Positions 1-5,037 of a stretch of 5,044 nucleotides of DNA are shown piece by piece. The notes beneath the pieces are model-generated. The model saw only the letters and a list, made by a program, of their open reading frames with translations. It was not told where the DNA came from and made no database searches. Numbering within the stretch: position 1 is the stretch's first letter; each line of letters starts with the position of its first letter. Origin of the DNA: Pseudomonadota bacterium (GTDB lineage: Bacteria > Pseudomonadota > Gammaproteobacteria > Xanthomonadales > Xanthomonadaceae); NCBI GenBank assembly GCA_023438325.1, contig JAEXRB010000270.1:1-5044 (forward strand), written 5' to 3'. The translations under genes and the position numbers were made by a program.

Positions 1-1
1 G

Positions 2-49
2 CCGACAGGCAAGTTCAACGTCTACAACACCGTCAACGACGTTTACTGA
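2..49 (+). CDS. C-terminal end of an unidentified + strand gene (partial)
   Basis: Reading from base 2, an open frame runs off the left edge and gives the C-terminal residues PTGKFNVYNTVNDVY before a TGA stop at 47-49. Only 15 residues are visible, so no family can be named. The case for a real gene is contextual. A strong intrinsic terminator in the same orientation begins 25 bases after the stop, and no minus-strand gene occupies this stretch. The gene is convergent with the nadK operon that ends at 231. The tail is polar and aromatic (F, Y, Y), with no membrane segment and no positively charged end. The frame could still be open by chance, since 15 codons is short. Confidence 0.55.
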   Translation, partial: PTGKFNVYNTVNDVY

Positions 50-71
50 TTCCCTGAAACGAGGGGGAATC
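48..71 (+). repeat. 7-bp inverted repeat between stop codon and terminator
   Basis: GATTCCC at 48-54 pairs perfectly with GGGAATC at 65-71 around a 10-base loop. The left arm starts inside the TGA stop codon of the upstream gene. It lies directly before the terminator stem (74-101), giving two stacked hairpins in the 3' untranslated region. No T-run follows it on either strand, so it is not a terminator by itself. It may protect the mRNA 3' end or be incidental. Confidence 0.5.
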
Positions 72-73
72 CA

Positions 74-106
74 CCAGCCGGAGCCAGCAGGTTCCGGCCG
101 GTTTTT
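74..106 (+). terminator. Intrinsic terminator of the left-edge + strand gene
   Basis: A 12-base left arm (74-85) pairs with a 12-base right arm (90-101) around the loop AGCA. There is one A/C mismatch and one G-T wobble, and all other pairs match, mostly as G-C. Five T follow (102-106). This is a textbook Rho-independent terminator reading rightward, 25 bases after the stop at 49. On the minus strand the hairpin is not followed by T residues, so it should not terminate the convergent nadK operon. Confidence 0.85.
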
Positions 107-230
107 CCATGCGGCAGGCACACTCGCCCGGATCGACCCGAAGGGGGGGGGCGGTGTCGGGCTGATGGCGCGGCGGCGTGATGGCGAGACTTCTCCGCTC
201 AACTACGAAGTTGCAGCGCAAGGTATCGGC
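107..230. other. Convergent intergenic gap with a G9 run, no gene seen
   Basis: This stretch lies between the + strand terminator and the stop codon of the minus-strand DUF1615 gene. It contains a run of nine G (143-151) and an imperfect tandem unit in which TGATGGCG recurs 16 bases apart (163-170 and 179-186). A short hairpin on the minus strand (CAACT/AGTTG around TCGT) is too weak, and lacks a T-run, to serve as a terminator. No convincing coding frame or intrinsic terminator for the minus-strand operon is visible, so that operon may end by Rho. Confidence 0.5.
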
Positions 231-1337
231 TCAGCGCGTCAGGCATTGCCGATAGCGGCCGTCCACCCGATTGGCAAACCATTCGGTGGTCAGTTCACGC
301 GTGATTTTCGGAGAGTCCAGGCGAATGCCGGGAATCAGCGCGCGTGGCAACGGTTTGCCGGCGCTGGCTTCGGCCAGTGCGAAGACGCGGGCGTGGAGGT
401 TGCTGTCGCTGAAATCGAGTTGGTCGCTGCGTTCCAGCTCGCGTCGAATCTGGCGCTCGTTCATGCCGAGTTGGCCTGAGAGCGAACGCACGGCGGTTTC
501 GGTCAGCCCGGCCTGGCTCAGCGATGCGCCGGGCACCAGCAAGTCGCCATCCAGCGCGAGCGGAATGCCGCTGGCCTGACTTACCGCATTCTGGAATGCC
601 GCATTGCGGCTGGCATATCGCCCGGCGTTGTAATCGGCAAAACGATGCACCTTGCGCGTGTACGGCGTCTGATAACCGAGCAGGTGCGCGATGCCAAAAT
701 ACATGCCGCCGCGCCGCGTGAAGACTTCTTCACGGATGCTGCCGGCGATGGCATACGGATAGTGGCGGGCATTGTTTTGCGCAAAGGCGATGGACACTTG
801 CATCGGGCCGCCGGTCTGCACCGGGTTGCGGTTGCCGAACAGGCGCTGGCCGAGCGGCACGCGGCCGATCAGGTCTTCATACAGCGCACTCAGTTCGCGT
901 TCGGTGCGTACCTTGGAGAGGCGCTCTTCGTAGCTTCGCCCATCGGTGGATTTGAGTTTGAGCGCCGCGCCCACGGCGAATTTCGGGATGTGCAGCGCGG
1001 CAGCGCGATCCTCGATTTCCTTGCGTGCGATCTTGCCCAGATTGGGCACGGATGGATCGGCGGTGTAACCAGATTCCTGCTCCAGCACCGCCAGCACGGC
1101 GCAGATGTTCTCCGGGTTCGGCGTGATGCGCTGGGCCTGGAATGCGATCTGGATGTCGGCAGCCCAGCCCTCCCGATCCTTGGTCGGGGCGGGAATGCGG
1201 CGTGCGATTTCGGCGCGCACTTGTGCAGGTGTGAGGCCGGGCGAGGGCTTGGGTGTCTGCGTGGCGCAAGCGGAAATCAACGCGAGCATCAGCACCAGCG
1301 AGGAAACACGGCGGGTTGATCGGGATCTGCGACTCAT
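231..1337 (-). CDS. DUF1615-family lipoprotein, lytic-transglycosylase-like
   Basis: The product is 368 aa. The N-terminus has an arginine-rich stretch, a hydrophobic core (about residues 11-22) and the lipobox ISAC, with lipidated Cys at 24. Ala at +2 favours the outer membrane. The body matches the remembered DUF1615 family of proteobacterial lipoproteins. Three motifs recall the soluble lytic transglycosylase fold: LEQESGY (85-91, candidate catalytic Glu88), TGGPMQVS (175-182, like the GLMQ motif) and ADYNAGRYAS (234-243, like the AYNAG motif). If these are homologous, the enzyme would cleave peptidoglycan in the periplasm; that is inference. The ATG overlaps the previous gene's stop as ATGA (4 bases) and has no clear Shine-Dalgarno, so translation is probably coupled. 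It is the last gene of the nadK operon. Cys79 and Cys365 remain after lipidation and could form a disulfide. Length is near the family's usual size as I recall it. Confidence 0.85.
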   Translation of the reverse strand: MSRRSRSTRRVSSLVLMLALISACATQTPKPSPGLTPAQVRAEIARRIPAPTKDREGWAADIQIAFQAQRITPNPENICAVLAVLEQESGYTADPSVPNLGKIARKEIEDRAAALHIPKFAVGAALKLKSTDGRSYEERLSKVRTERELSALYEDLIGRVPLGQRLFGNRNPVQTGGPMQVSIAFAQNNARHYPYAIAGSIREEVFTRRGGMYFGIAHLLGYQTPYTRKVHRFADYNAGRYASRNAAFQNAVSQASGIPLALDGDLLVPGASLSQAGLTETAVRSLSGQLGMNERQIRRELERSDQLDFSDSNLHARVFALAEASAGKPLPRALIPGIRLDSPKITRELTTEWFANRVDGRYRQCLTR

Positions 1338-2320
1338 CGCGGGTTCGATACGCCATGCGGAACATGCCCGGCAGCCACATGGCGCGAGGCGTTTTCGATG
1401 TTGTGGGTGGAATCGTCGAAGAAGATGTCTGCACCGAACGCTTCCAGAAATGGTCCTTTGTTGCGTCCGCCCAGAAACAGCGCTTCGTCCAGTCGAACAC
1501 CCCATTCGCGCAAGGTCAGGATCACGCGCTTGTGCGCCGGGGCCGAGCGCGCGGTGACCAGCGCGGTACGCAGCGGCGAGTTCTCCGGAGGAAAGGCAAT
1601 CTGGATCTGATGCAGTGCATGCAGGAAGCCGTGGAACGGCCCGGCGGACAGCGGTGTCGCGGCCAGTTCTCGTTCGTTTTTCGCGAATGCTTCCAGGCCA
1701 TCTTCCTGCGAGATGCGCTCGGATTCGTCGCCGAAAATCACCGCGTCGCCGTCGAAAGCCACGCGCAGCTGCGTATCGGTACGGGCGCTGGCGCGTGCCG
1801 GAAGAATGGTTGCGGCGGCCACGCCGTTGTCGAGCGAGCGGCGCACCGATTCGGGATTGGCCGAGAGAAACAGATGCGCACCGAATGGCCTGATGTACGG
1901 CCACACCGGCGCACCGCTGGTGAAGGCGGCGCGCACGATTTGCAGTTCGTAGCGCTCGATGGAATTGAAGATGCGCAGGCCCGTGTCGGAAGAATTGCGC
2001 GAGAGCAGGATCACCTCGATGCGCGGCAACTCCGGGTTGCCCAGTGCGTTGAGTGCGAGCAGCTTCTTGACCAGCGGAAAGGCGATGCCCGGTTCCAGCG
2101 GCTCATCCTCGCGGCTGCGCTGGAAATCCGAATAGGCATCCACGCCATCGGTTTCGTAGACCGCGTGGCTTTCTTCCAGATCGAACAACGCACGAGCGGA
2201 CAGTGCCACGATCAATCGCTCCTCGCCCGGTTGCGCGGCGGCATGCGGGTTCAGTTCGACAATGGCCGAGTCATGCGGGCGCGCGTGGTGCAGGCGCGGA
2301 TCAGACAGTGAACTGCTCAT
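1334..2320 (-). CDS. 5'-nucleotidase, cytosolic cN-I (NT5C1) family
   Basis: The product is 328 aa, a predicted cytoplasmic HAD-superfamily phosphatase that removes phosphate from nucleoside 5'-monophosphates (AMP or dNMPs in the animal homologues). It aligns along its length with vertebrate cytosolic 5'-nucleotidase 1A as I remember it: ALSARALFDLEE (39-50), PGIAFPLVK (77-85), LRVAFDGDAVIFGDESERI (185-203), LVTARSAPA (254-262), DEALFLGGRNKGPFLEAF (278-295) and IFFDDSTHNI (299-308). The HAD motifs are visible: nucleophile and acid/base D190 and D192 in the DGD motif, Lys288 for motif III, and D302-D303 for motif IV. The ATG at 2320 lies inside the end of nadK (20-base overlap). A GGAG-type Shine-Dalgarno sits about 12 bases upstream, longer than ideal. 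The stop overlaps the next start as ATGA. Exact substrate (AMP, dNMP or NMN) cannot be read from sequence. Confidence 0.92.
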   Translation of the reverse strand: MSSSLSDPRLHHARPHDSAIVELNPHAAAQPGEERLIVALSARALFDLEESHAVYETDGVDAYSDFQRSREDEPLEPGIAFPLVKKLLALNALGNPELPRIEVILLSRNSSDTGLRIFNSIERYELQIVRAAFTSGAPVWPYIRPFGAHLFLSANPESVRRSLDNGVAAATILPARASARTDTQLRVAFDGDAVIFGDESERISQEDGLEAFAKNERELAATPLSAGPFHGFLHALHQIQIAFPPENSPLRTALVTARSAPAHKRVILTLREWGVRLDEALFLGGRNKGPFLEAFGADIFFDDSTHNIENASRHVAAGHVPHGVSNPR

Positions 2321-3071
2321 CGAGGATGCGCTCTCCCATGTTGTGCTCTGGATCAAACAGCAAGGTGACGGTTTTGTCGCGGGATTCACGGATGGTGACT
2401 TCCACCACATCGCGCACCTCGAACGAATCGGCAGTGACACTGACCGGGCGCTTGTAGGCATCCAGAATCTCGAACTTCACTTCCGTGTCGTTGCGCAGGA
2501 TCGCGCCGCGCCAGCGTCGCGGGCGGAACGGGCTGATCGGCGTCATCGCCAGTACATCGCTGCCAAGTGGCAGGATCGGCCCATGTGCGGAAAGGTTGTA
2601 GGCCGTGCTGCCAGCCGGCGTGGCCACCAGCACGCCATCGCACACCAGCTCTTCCAGCCGTGCCGCACCATTGAGATACACCCGGATCTTGGCCGCCTGC
2701 TTGGTCTGGCGCAGCAGCGAAACCTCGTTGAATGCCACCGCACCCACGCTGCCCCCGGCATCGGTCATGGCGATCATTTCCAGCGGTTTGAACGTGGTGG
2801 CCTCCGCAGCGGCAAGCCGTTCCAGCAAATCCTCGGCACGAAACTGATTCATCAAGAACCCTACGGTGCCGGCCTTCATGCCGTAGATCGGCTTGTGCAG
2901 GCCCATGTGGCGATGCAGCGTCTGAAGCATGAAGCCATCACCGCCGAGCGGCACGATGATGTCGGCCTCTTGCGGTGGTGTGTTGTCGTAATGGGATTCG
3001 AGTTCTGCCAGCAATGCCTGGCCTTCGGGCGTGCGGCTGGCGAGGAAGGCGATGCGGGGTGAAGTGGTCAT
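2301..3071 (-). CDS. nadK: NAD kinase
   Basis: The product is 256 aa, a cytoplasmic enzyme that phosphorylates NAD at the adenosine 2'-hydroxyl using ATP (or polyphosphate in some members) to form NADP; it is usually essential. Diagnostic motifs are present: LGGDGFMLQ (42-50) with catalytic Asp45, the NE pair at 115-116 in AVAFNEVSLL, and the signature TPAGSTAYNLSAHGP (151-165). The conserved C-terminal half includes PFRPRRWRGA (181-190) and KRPVSVTADS (207-216). The length matches the compact form found in xanthomonads and alphaproteobacteria, shorter than the roughly 290 aa E. coli enzyme. The ATG at 3071 is preceded by AGGA (3079-3082) with a 7-base spacer, which supports this start. It is the first gene of the operon with the nucleotidase and DUF1615 genes. 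Its start lies 34 bases after the toxin stop with no terminator between, so it may be read from the toxin-antitoxin promoter, from one within the toxin gene, or both. Confidence 0.97.
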   Translation of the reverse strand: MTTSPRIAFLASRTPEGQALLAELESHYDNTPPQEADIIVPLGGDGFMLQTLHRHMGLHKPIYGMKAGTVGFLMNQFRAEDLLERLAAAEATTFKPLEMIAMTDAGGSVGAVAFNEVSLLRQTKQAAKIRVYLNGAARLEELVCDGVLVATPAGSTAYNLSAHGPILPLGSDVLAMTPISPFRPRRWRGAILRNDTEVKFEILDAYKRPVSVTADSFEVRDVVEVTIRESRDKTVTLLFDPEHNMGERILDEQFTV

Positions 3072-3105
3072 GAAGGCGTCCTGGCGTCATTCGAGCCGTA
3101 GTCGG

Positions 3106-3402
3106 CTACCGTGTATCGCGATCCAGCCAGACATCGGGATCGCGGCGATGATGGAACACCGCAATTACGAGAATACCTTGTGAATCAGGGCGGTAAATGA
3201 CTGAATAGGGAAAGCGGCGCATGAAACAACGGCGACACTCTCCCTCGATGGGTTGATACGACAATGGCGACCGAAGTGCAGCTTGAACGGCTGCCTCAAG
3301 CGCTCGTGAAAATTCGAATCCCAAGCCGGGAGAGCAGCGCTCGTACCAGTTCCGTGCCTCAATCGCTTCAGATCGTGCCTCTGGTCTGAATCGGGCGTGC
3401 AT
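3106..3402 (-). CDS. Type II toxin, RelE/ParE superfamily
   Basis: The product is 98 aa. It has the usual ParE/RelE-like architecture: a first strand (RFRPEA), two helices with the family pattern EARNWYERCSPGLGFEFSRAL (18-38), a middle segment with SYQPIEGECRRCFMRRFPYS (48-67), and terminal strands VIYRPDS (68-74) and ILVIAVFHHRRDPDVW (77-92). ParE members poison DNA gyrase and RelE members cleave mRNA on the ribosome; the sequence resembles the ParE-like plasmid-stabilisation group, but the target cannot be decided here. I chose the ATG at 3402 because the family fold begins just there; the open frame continues upstream only as antitoxin shadow. It overlaps the antitoxin by 35 bases and has no clear Shine-Dalgarno, consistent with coupled, lower translation. 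G+C in the counted part is about 54%, below nadK at about 67%, suggesting acquisition. The frame looks intact. Confidence 0.88.
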   Translation of the reverse strand: MHARFRPEARSEAIEARNWYERCSPGLGFEFSRALEAAVQAALRSPLSYQPIEGECRRCFMRRFPYSVIYRPDSQGILVIAVFHHRRDPDVWLDRDTR

Positions 3403-3628
3403 CAAGATTGTGCTGGAAAAGCTCGGCACGCACGGCATCCCAATCCACGGCTGAATCAGGGTCGGCGTCATGCCGTGCCATACGGCGAAGTACCTCCTCG
3501 CGTTGGGCTGCCGTGAGACCGACAGCCTCCGGGGTATCATCCAGCGCGATGCTGTCCCAAATGTCTCCCACAAGCTGGAGGCGCTCGGCAACAGACAGGG
3601 TGCGGAAGTTGGGGGCAATGGTTTTCAT
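3368..3628 (-). CDS. Antitoxin, addiction-module (Unstab_antitox) family
   Basis: From the ATG at 3628 the product is 86 aa (MKTIAPNF...). It matches the putative addiction module component family that accompanies RelE/ParE toxins: an N-terminal helix with LSVAERLQLVGDIWDSIA (12-29), then LTAAQREEVLRRMARHDADP (38-57), then the characteristic VDWDAVRAEL (61-70). It would bind and neutralise the downstream toxin and repress its own promoter. The C-terminal tail after AEL (about 16 residues, HNLDARPIQTRGTI at the end) is longer than I expect for the family and overlaps the toxin start by 35 bases. A second ATG lies 18 bases upstream (3646), in frame, but a GGTAG directly abuts it with no usable spacing. 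The inner ATG is preferred because the family begins there and because the putative -10 box places the transcript start on it. Confidence 0.87.
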   Translation of the reverse strand: MKTIAPNFRTLSVAERLQLVGDIWDSIALDDTPEAVGLTAAQREEVLRRMARHDADPDSAVDWDAVRAELFQHNLDARPIQTRGTI

Positions 3629-3646
3629 GGCATCAGTGTATGCCAT
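3627..3646 (-). promoter_or_regulatory. Perfect inverted repeat, probable antitoxin operator
   Basis: ATGGCAT (3627-3633) and ATGCCAT (3640-3646) form a perfect 7-bp inverted repeat around a 6-base spacer. It covers the antitoxin ATG (3626-3628) and overlaps the putative -10 box. Type II antitoxin or toxin-antitoxin complexes typically bind such palindromes to repress their own operon, so this is the natural operator candidate. The pairing is seen in the sequence; the operator role is inferred. The same bases could also fold in mRNA if transcription starts further upstream. Confidence 0.6.
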
Positions 3647-3662
3647 CTACCGCTTGGACAAA
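3635..3662 (-). promoter_or_regulatory. Putative toxin-antitoxin promoter, possibly leaderless
   Basis: Reading leftward, TTTGTC (3657-3662) or TTGTCC (3656-3661) could be the -35 box and TACACT (3635-3640) the -10 box, with a 15-16 base spacer, slightly short. With standard -10 to start spacing, transcription would begin on the A of the antitoxin ATG at 3628, giving a leaderless mRNA. This fits the lack of a Shine-Dalgarno before that ATG. The -35 region overlaps the T-run of the preceding terminator, so the two units are packed end to end. Confidence 0.45.
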
Positions 3663-3689
3663 AAGAAAGGGCGCCCGAAGGCGCCCTTT
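3660..3689 (-). terminator. Intrinsic terminator with UUCG loop, ends the surface-protein gene
   Basis: On the minus strand a perfect 10-bp stem (AAAGGGCGCC with GGCGCCCTTT; arms 3680-3689 and 3666-3675) closes a TTCG tetraloop, a very stable loop type. It is followed by CTTTTT (3660-3665). It lies 22 bases after the stop of the secreted protein gene (3712). It should insulate the toxin-antitoxin operon from that gene. Confidence 0.92.
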
Positions 3690-3711
3690 CCGTTACAGCG
3701 TATTGCGTGGA

Positions 3712-4974
3712 TCAGTGGTTGCGACGCAGGCCGAGAACCAGCATGCCAAGCGCAGCGAAGATGCCGAACAGGGCGAGCTTGGACCACAGCGAGGAAGCCG
3801 GAACGAAGGTCGGAGCCACGAAAGCCTGACCATTGGCGCTGAGCGCGTAGGTGGCAGTTGAGACAGCCGGATCGTTCGAGGTGCAGGTCAGCGTATCGGT
3901 TACCGACGTGCCGTCTGCCGGGCAGGCAACAGCGACGGAAACGGTTGCCGAAGAACCCACGGCCACGGTGCCAGAAGCGCCGGAAGCGATGGTGAAGTCA
4001 GCGCCAGCCACCGAGCAGTTATAGGTCAGGTCGGAGCCTGCGCCTGCAAAGCCGTTGTTGGTGATGACCACGCTGCTGTTGCAAGAGCTGCCGGGGATGC
4101 CGGTACGGTCGATCGCAGCGCCCGGGGCCGGGTTGGACGAGTAGCCCGGAGCCGGAACCGGCGTGCCAGCAGGAGCCGTCAGGTTCCACGTGTGGGTGGT
4201 CGCTGTACCGGCATCAGCCACATCGCAGGTCAAGGTCGCGGCGAGCGCGGCATTGGCCAGTGTGACGGACAGGTCGATGGTGCCAGCCGGAGGCACCGTG
4301 GCCGGCACACCAGCAGTCACCGAGAACGCGCTGGCATTGGTACCGCCGACAACGCAGTTGCTGACCGTGCCCGTACCGATGGAGCCGGTAGCCACCGAAA
4401 CGGCGATGCTGGCCGTCGTGGAGGTGCCCGACGTACCGCCCGGGAACGCTACTGCGGAGGCAGGAGCGAAGCCGAGAACGACATCGGGTGGGGCTGCTTG
4501 CCAAATAAGCGATCCGCCCACTGAGGTATTACCAGAACTGGTGTCATTTCCGCCTGCATCAATGAACAGCTCGTTGCTAAATGCAAGCGGCATCGTGTCA
4601 CCATCTGCTCCAGCGTTCGCAGTAAGAACATAAGTGCACTTGGTGCCCGTAGGTATCACAGCATTAGAGGGCAGGTTCTCCTGGGAACGCAGAGTATTGC
4701 CTGAAACCAAAGAACACAGCGAAGTTGGGGCACTGGAATGCGCGGCTGCGCTGACGAACGTAACTTTTGAAGTATCGAGTACGATATCAGTTTGCGTAGC
4801 AGTTGTTGCGCCATCTGATTCGTAAACCACCTCCAGAGTCACGGAGCCGCCGGCTACGGGTACGGTGGGGGAGGCGTTAGTGAGCTTCCACCCTGCAGCA
4901 CCGGCGCTGGCAGAGCCGAGGGCCATTGCAACTGCCGCGAGAACTGTAAGTCCTTGTTTTTTCTTGAGGTGCAT
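3712..4974 (-). CDS. Secreted Ig-like repeat protein with IPTL-CTERM-like sorting tail
   Basis: The product is 420 aa. MHLKKKQ plus a hydrophobic core and AGAA form a Sec signal peptide (cleavage about 26-27). Residues 28-160 form one domain with Cys87 and Cys113. Residues 164-270 (Cys207, Cys250) and 274-384 (Cys298, Cys320, Cys351, Cys364) look like two beta-sandwich domains rich in Ala, Gly, Ser, Thr and Val; the eight cysteines suggest exported disulfides. The end reads VPASSLWSK, then a hydrophobic segment (about 399-415), then RRNH. This matches the IPTL-CTERM layout (Pro, Ser and Trp in the same relative places as IPTLSEW), a class processed by exosortase H, so surface sorting is likely but inferred. 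No exosortase gene is in the window. The start is the ATG at 4974: AGGAG (4983-4987) lies 8 bases upstream, whereas an in-frame GTG at 4983 overlaps that site. No specific function is recognised. Confidence 0.82.
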   Translation of the reverse strand: MHLKKKQGLTVLAAVAMALGSASAGAAGWKLTNASPTVPVAGGSVTLEVVYESDGATTATQTDIVLDTSKVTFVSAAAHSSAPTSLCSLVSGNTLRSQENLPSNAVIPTGTKCTYVLTANAGADGDTMPLAFSNELFIDAGGNDTSSGNTSVGGSLIWQAAPPDVVLGFAPASAVAFPGGTSGTSTTASIAVSVATGSIGTGTVSNCVVGGTNASAFSVTAGVPATVPPAGTIDLSVTLANAALAATLTCDVADAGTATTHTWNLTAPAGTPVPAPGYSSNPAPGAAIDRTGIPGSSCNSSVVITNNGFAGAGSDLTYNCSVAGADFTIASGASGTVAVGSSATVSVAVACPADGTSVTDTLTCTSNDPAVSTATYALSANGQAFVAPTFVPASSLWSKLALFGIFAALGMLVLGLRRNH

Positions 4975-4982
4975 TTTAATCA

Positions 4983-4987
4983 CTCCT
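4983..4987 (-). promoter_or_regulatory. Ribosome binding site that decides the surface-protein start
   Basis: AGGAG lies 8 bases before the ATG at 4974, an ideal spacing. An in-frame GTG (4981-4983) would lengthen the protein by three residues, but it overlaps this Shine-Dalgarno and has none of its own. The signal peptide beginning MHLKKK supports the ATG. Confidence 0.85.
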
Positions 4988-4988
4988 G

Positions 4989-5037
4989 ATTGTCGAGCTG
5001 TAAAAATCTAGACTAAAGCTACCCGCGAATTGTCGAG
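4989..5037. repeat. Pair of 9-bp direct repeats, ATTGTCGAG
   Basis: ATTGTCGAG occurs at 4989-4997 and again at 5029-5037, exactly 40 bp apart (about four helical turns), both upstream of the surface-protein gene. The right copy lies mostly in the loop of the adjacent hairpin. Such helically phased copies can be binding sites for one regulator, but this is a suggestion only; a 9-base match in a short region could be chance. Confidence 0.4.

Noticed and set aside
645..1319. + strand open frame (224 codons) opposite the DUF1615 gene
   Set aside because: It is antisense to a gene with lipobox and conserved motifs; its translation is His/Arg/Ala/Gly-rich shadow without domain features.
1338..1904. 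N-terminal extension of the DUF1615 protein to position 1904
   Set aside because: The extra 189 residues are Arg-rich shadow of the nucleotidase gene and would bury the signal peptide and lipobox; the ATGA overlap gives the proper start at 1337.
1253..2311. Long + strand open frame (352 codons) opposite the nucleotidase gene
   Set aside because: It lies antisense to a clearly conserved enzyme and the DUF1615 start, has no recognisable domain, and is expected in high-GC DNA where the opposite strand of a real gene stays open.
2321..2461. N-terminal extension of the 5'-nucleotidase to position 2461
   Set aside because: It lies in the coding region of nadK, is unlike the family, and the family-type N-terminus begins after the ATG at 2320.
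3094..3107. Hairpin at the toxin stop codon (AGCCG/CGGCT around TAGT) as a terminator before nadK
   Set aside because: The stem is only 5 bp and no T-run follows on the minus strand.
4163..4633. + strand open frame opposite the surface-protein gene
   Set aside because: It is the antisense image of Ala/Gly/Thr-rich repeats, with no domain or proper start signal.
5009..5036. Possible promoter of the surface-protein gene (TCGACA, 16 bases, TAGTCT)
   Set aside because: The -35 box matches well but the -10 box matches only three of six consensus bases, and it lies within the hairpin; not strong enough to list.
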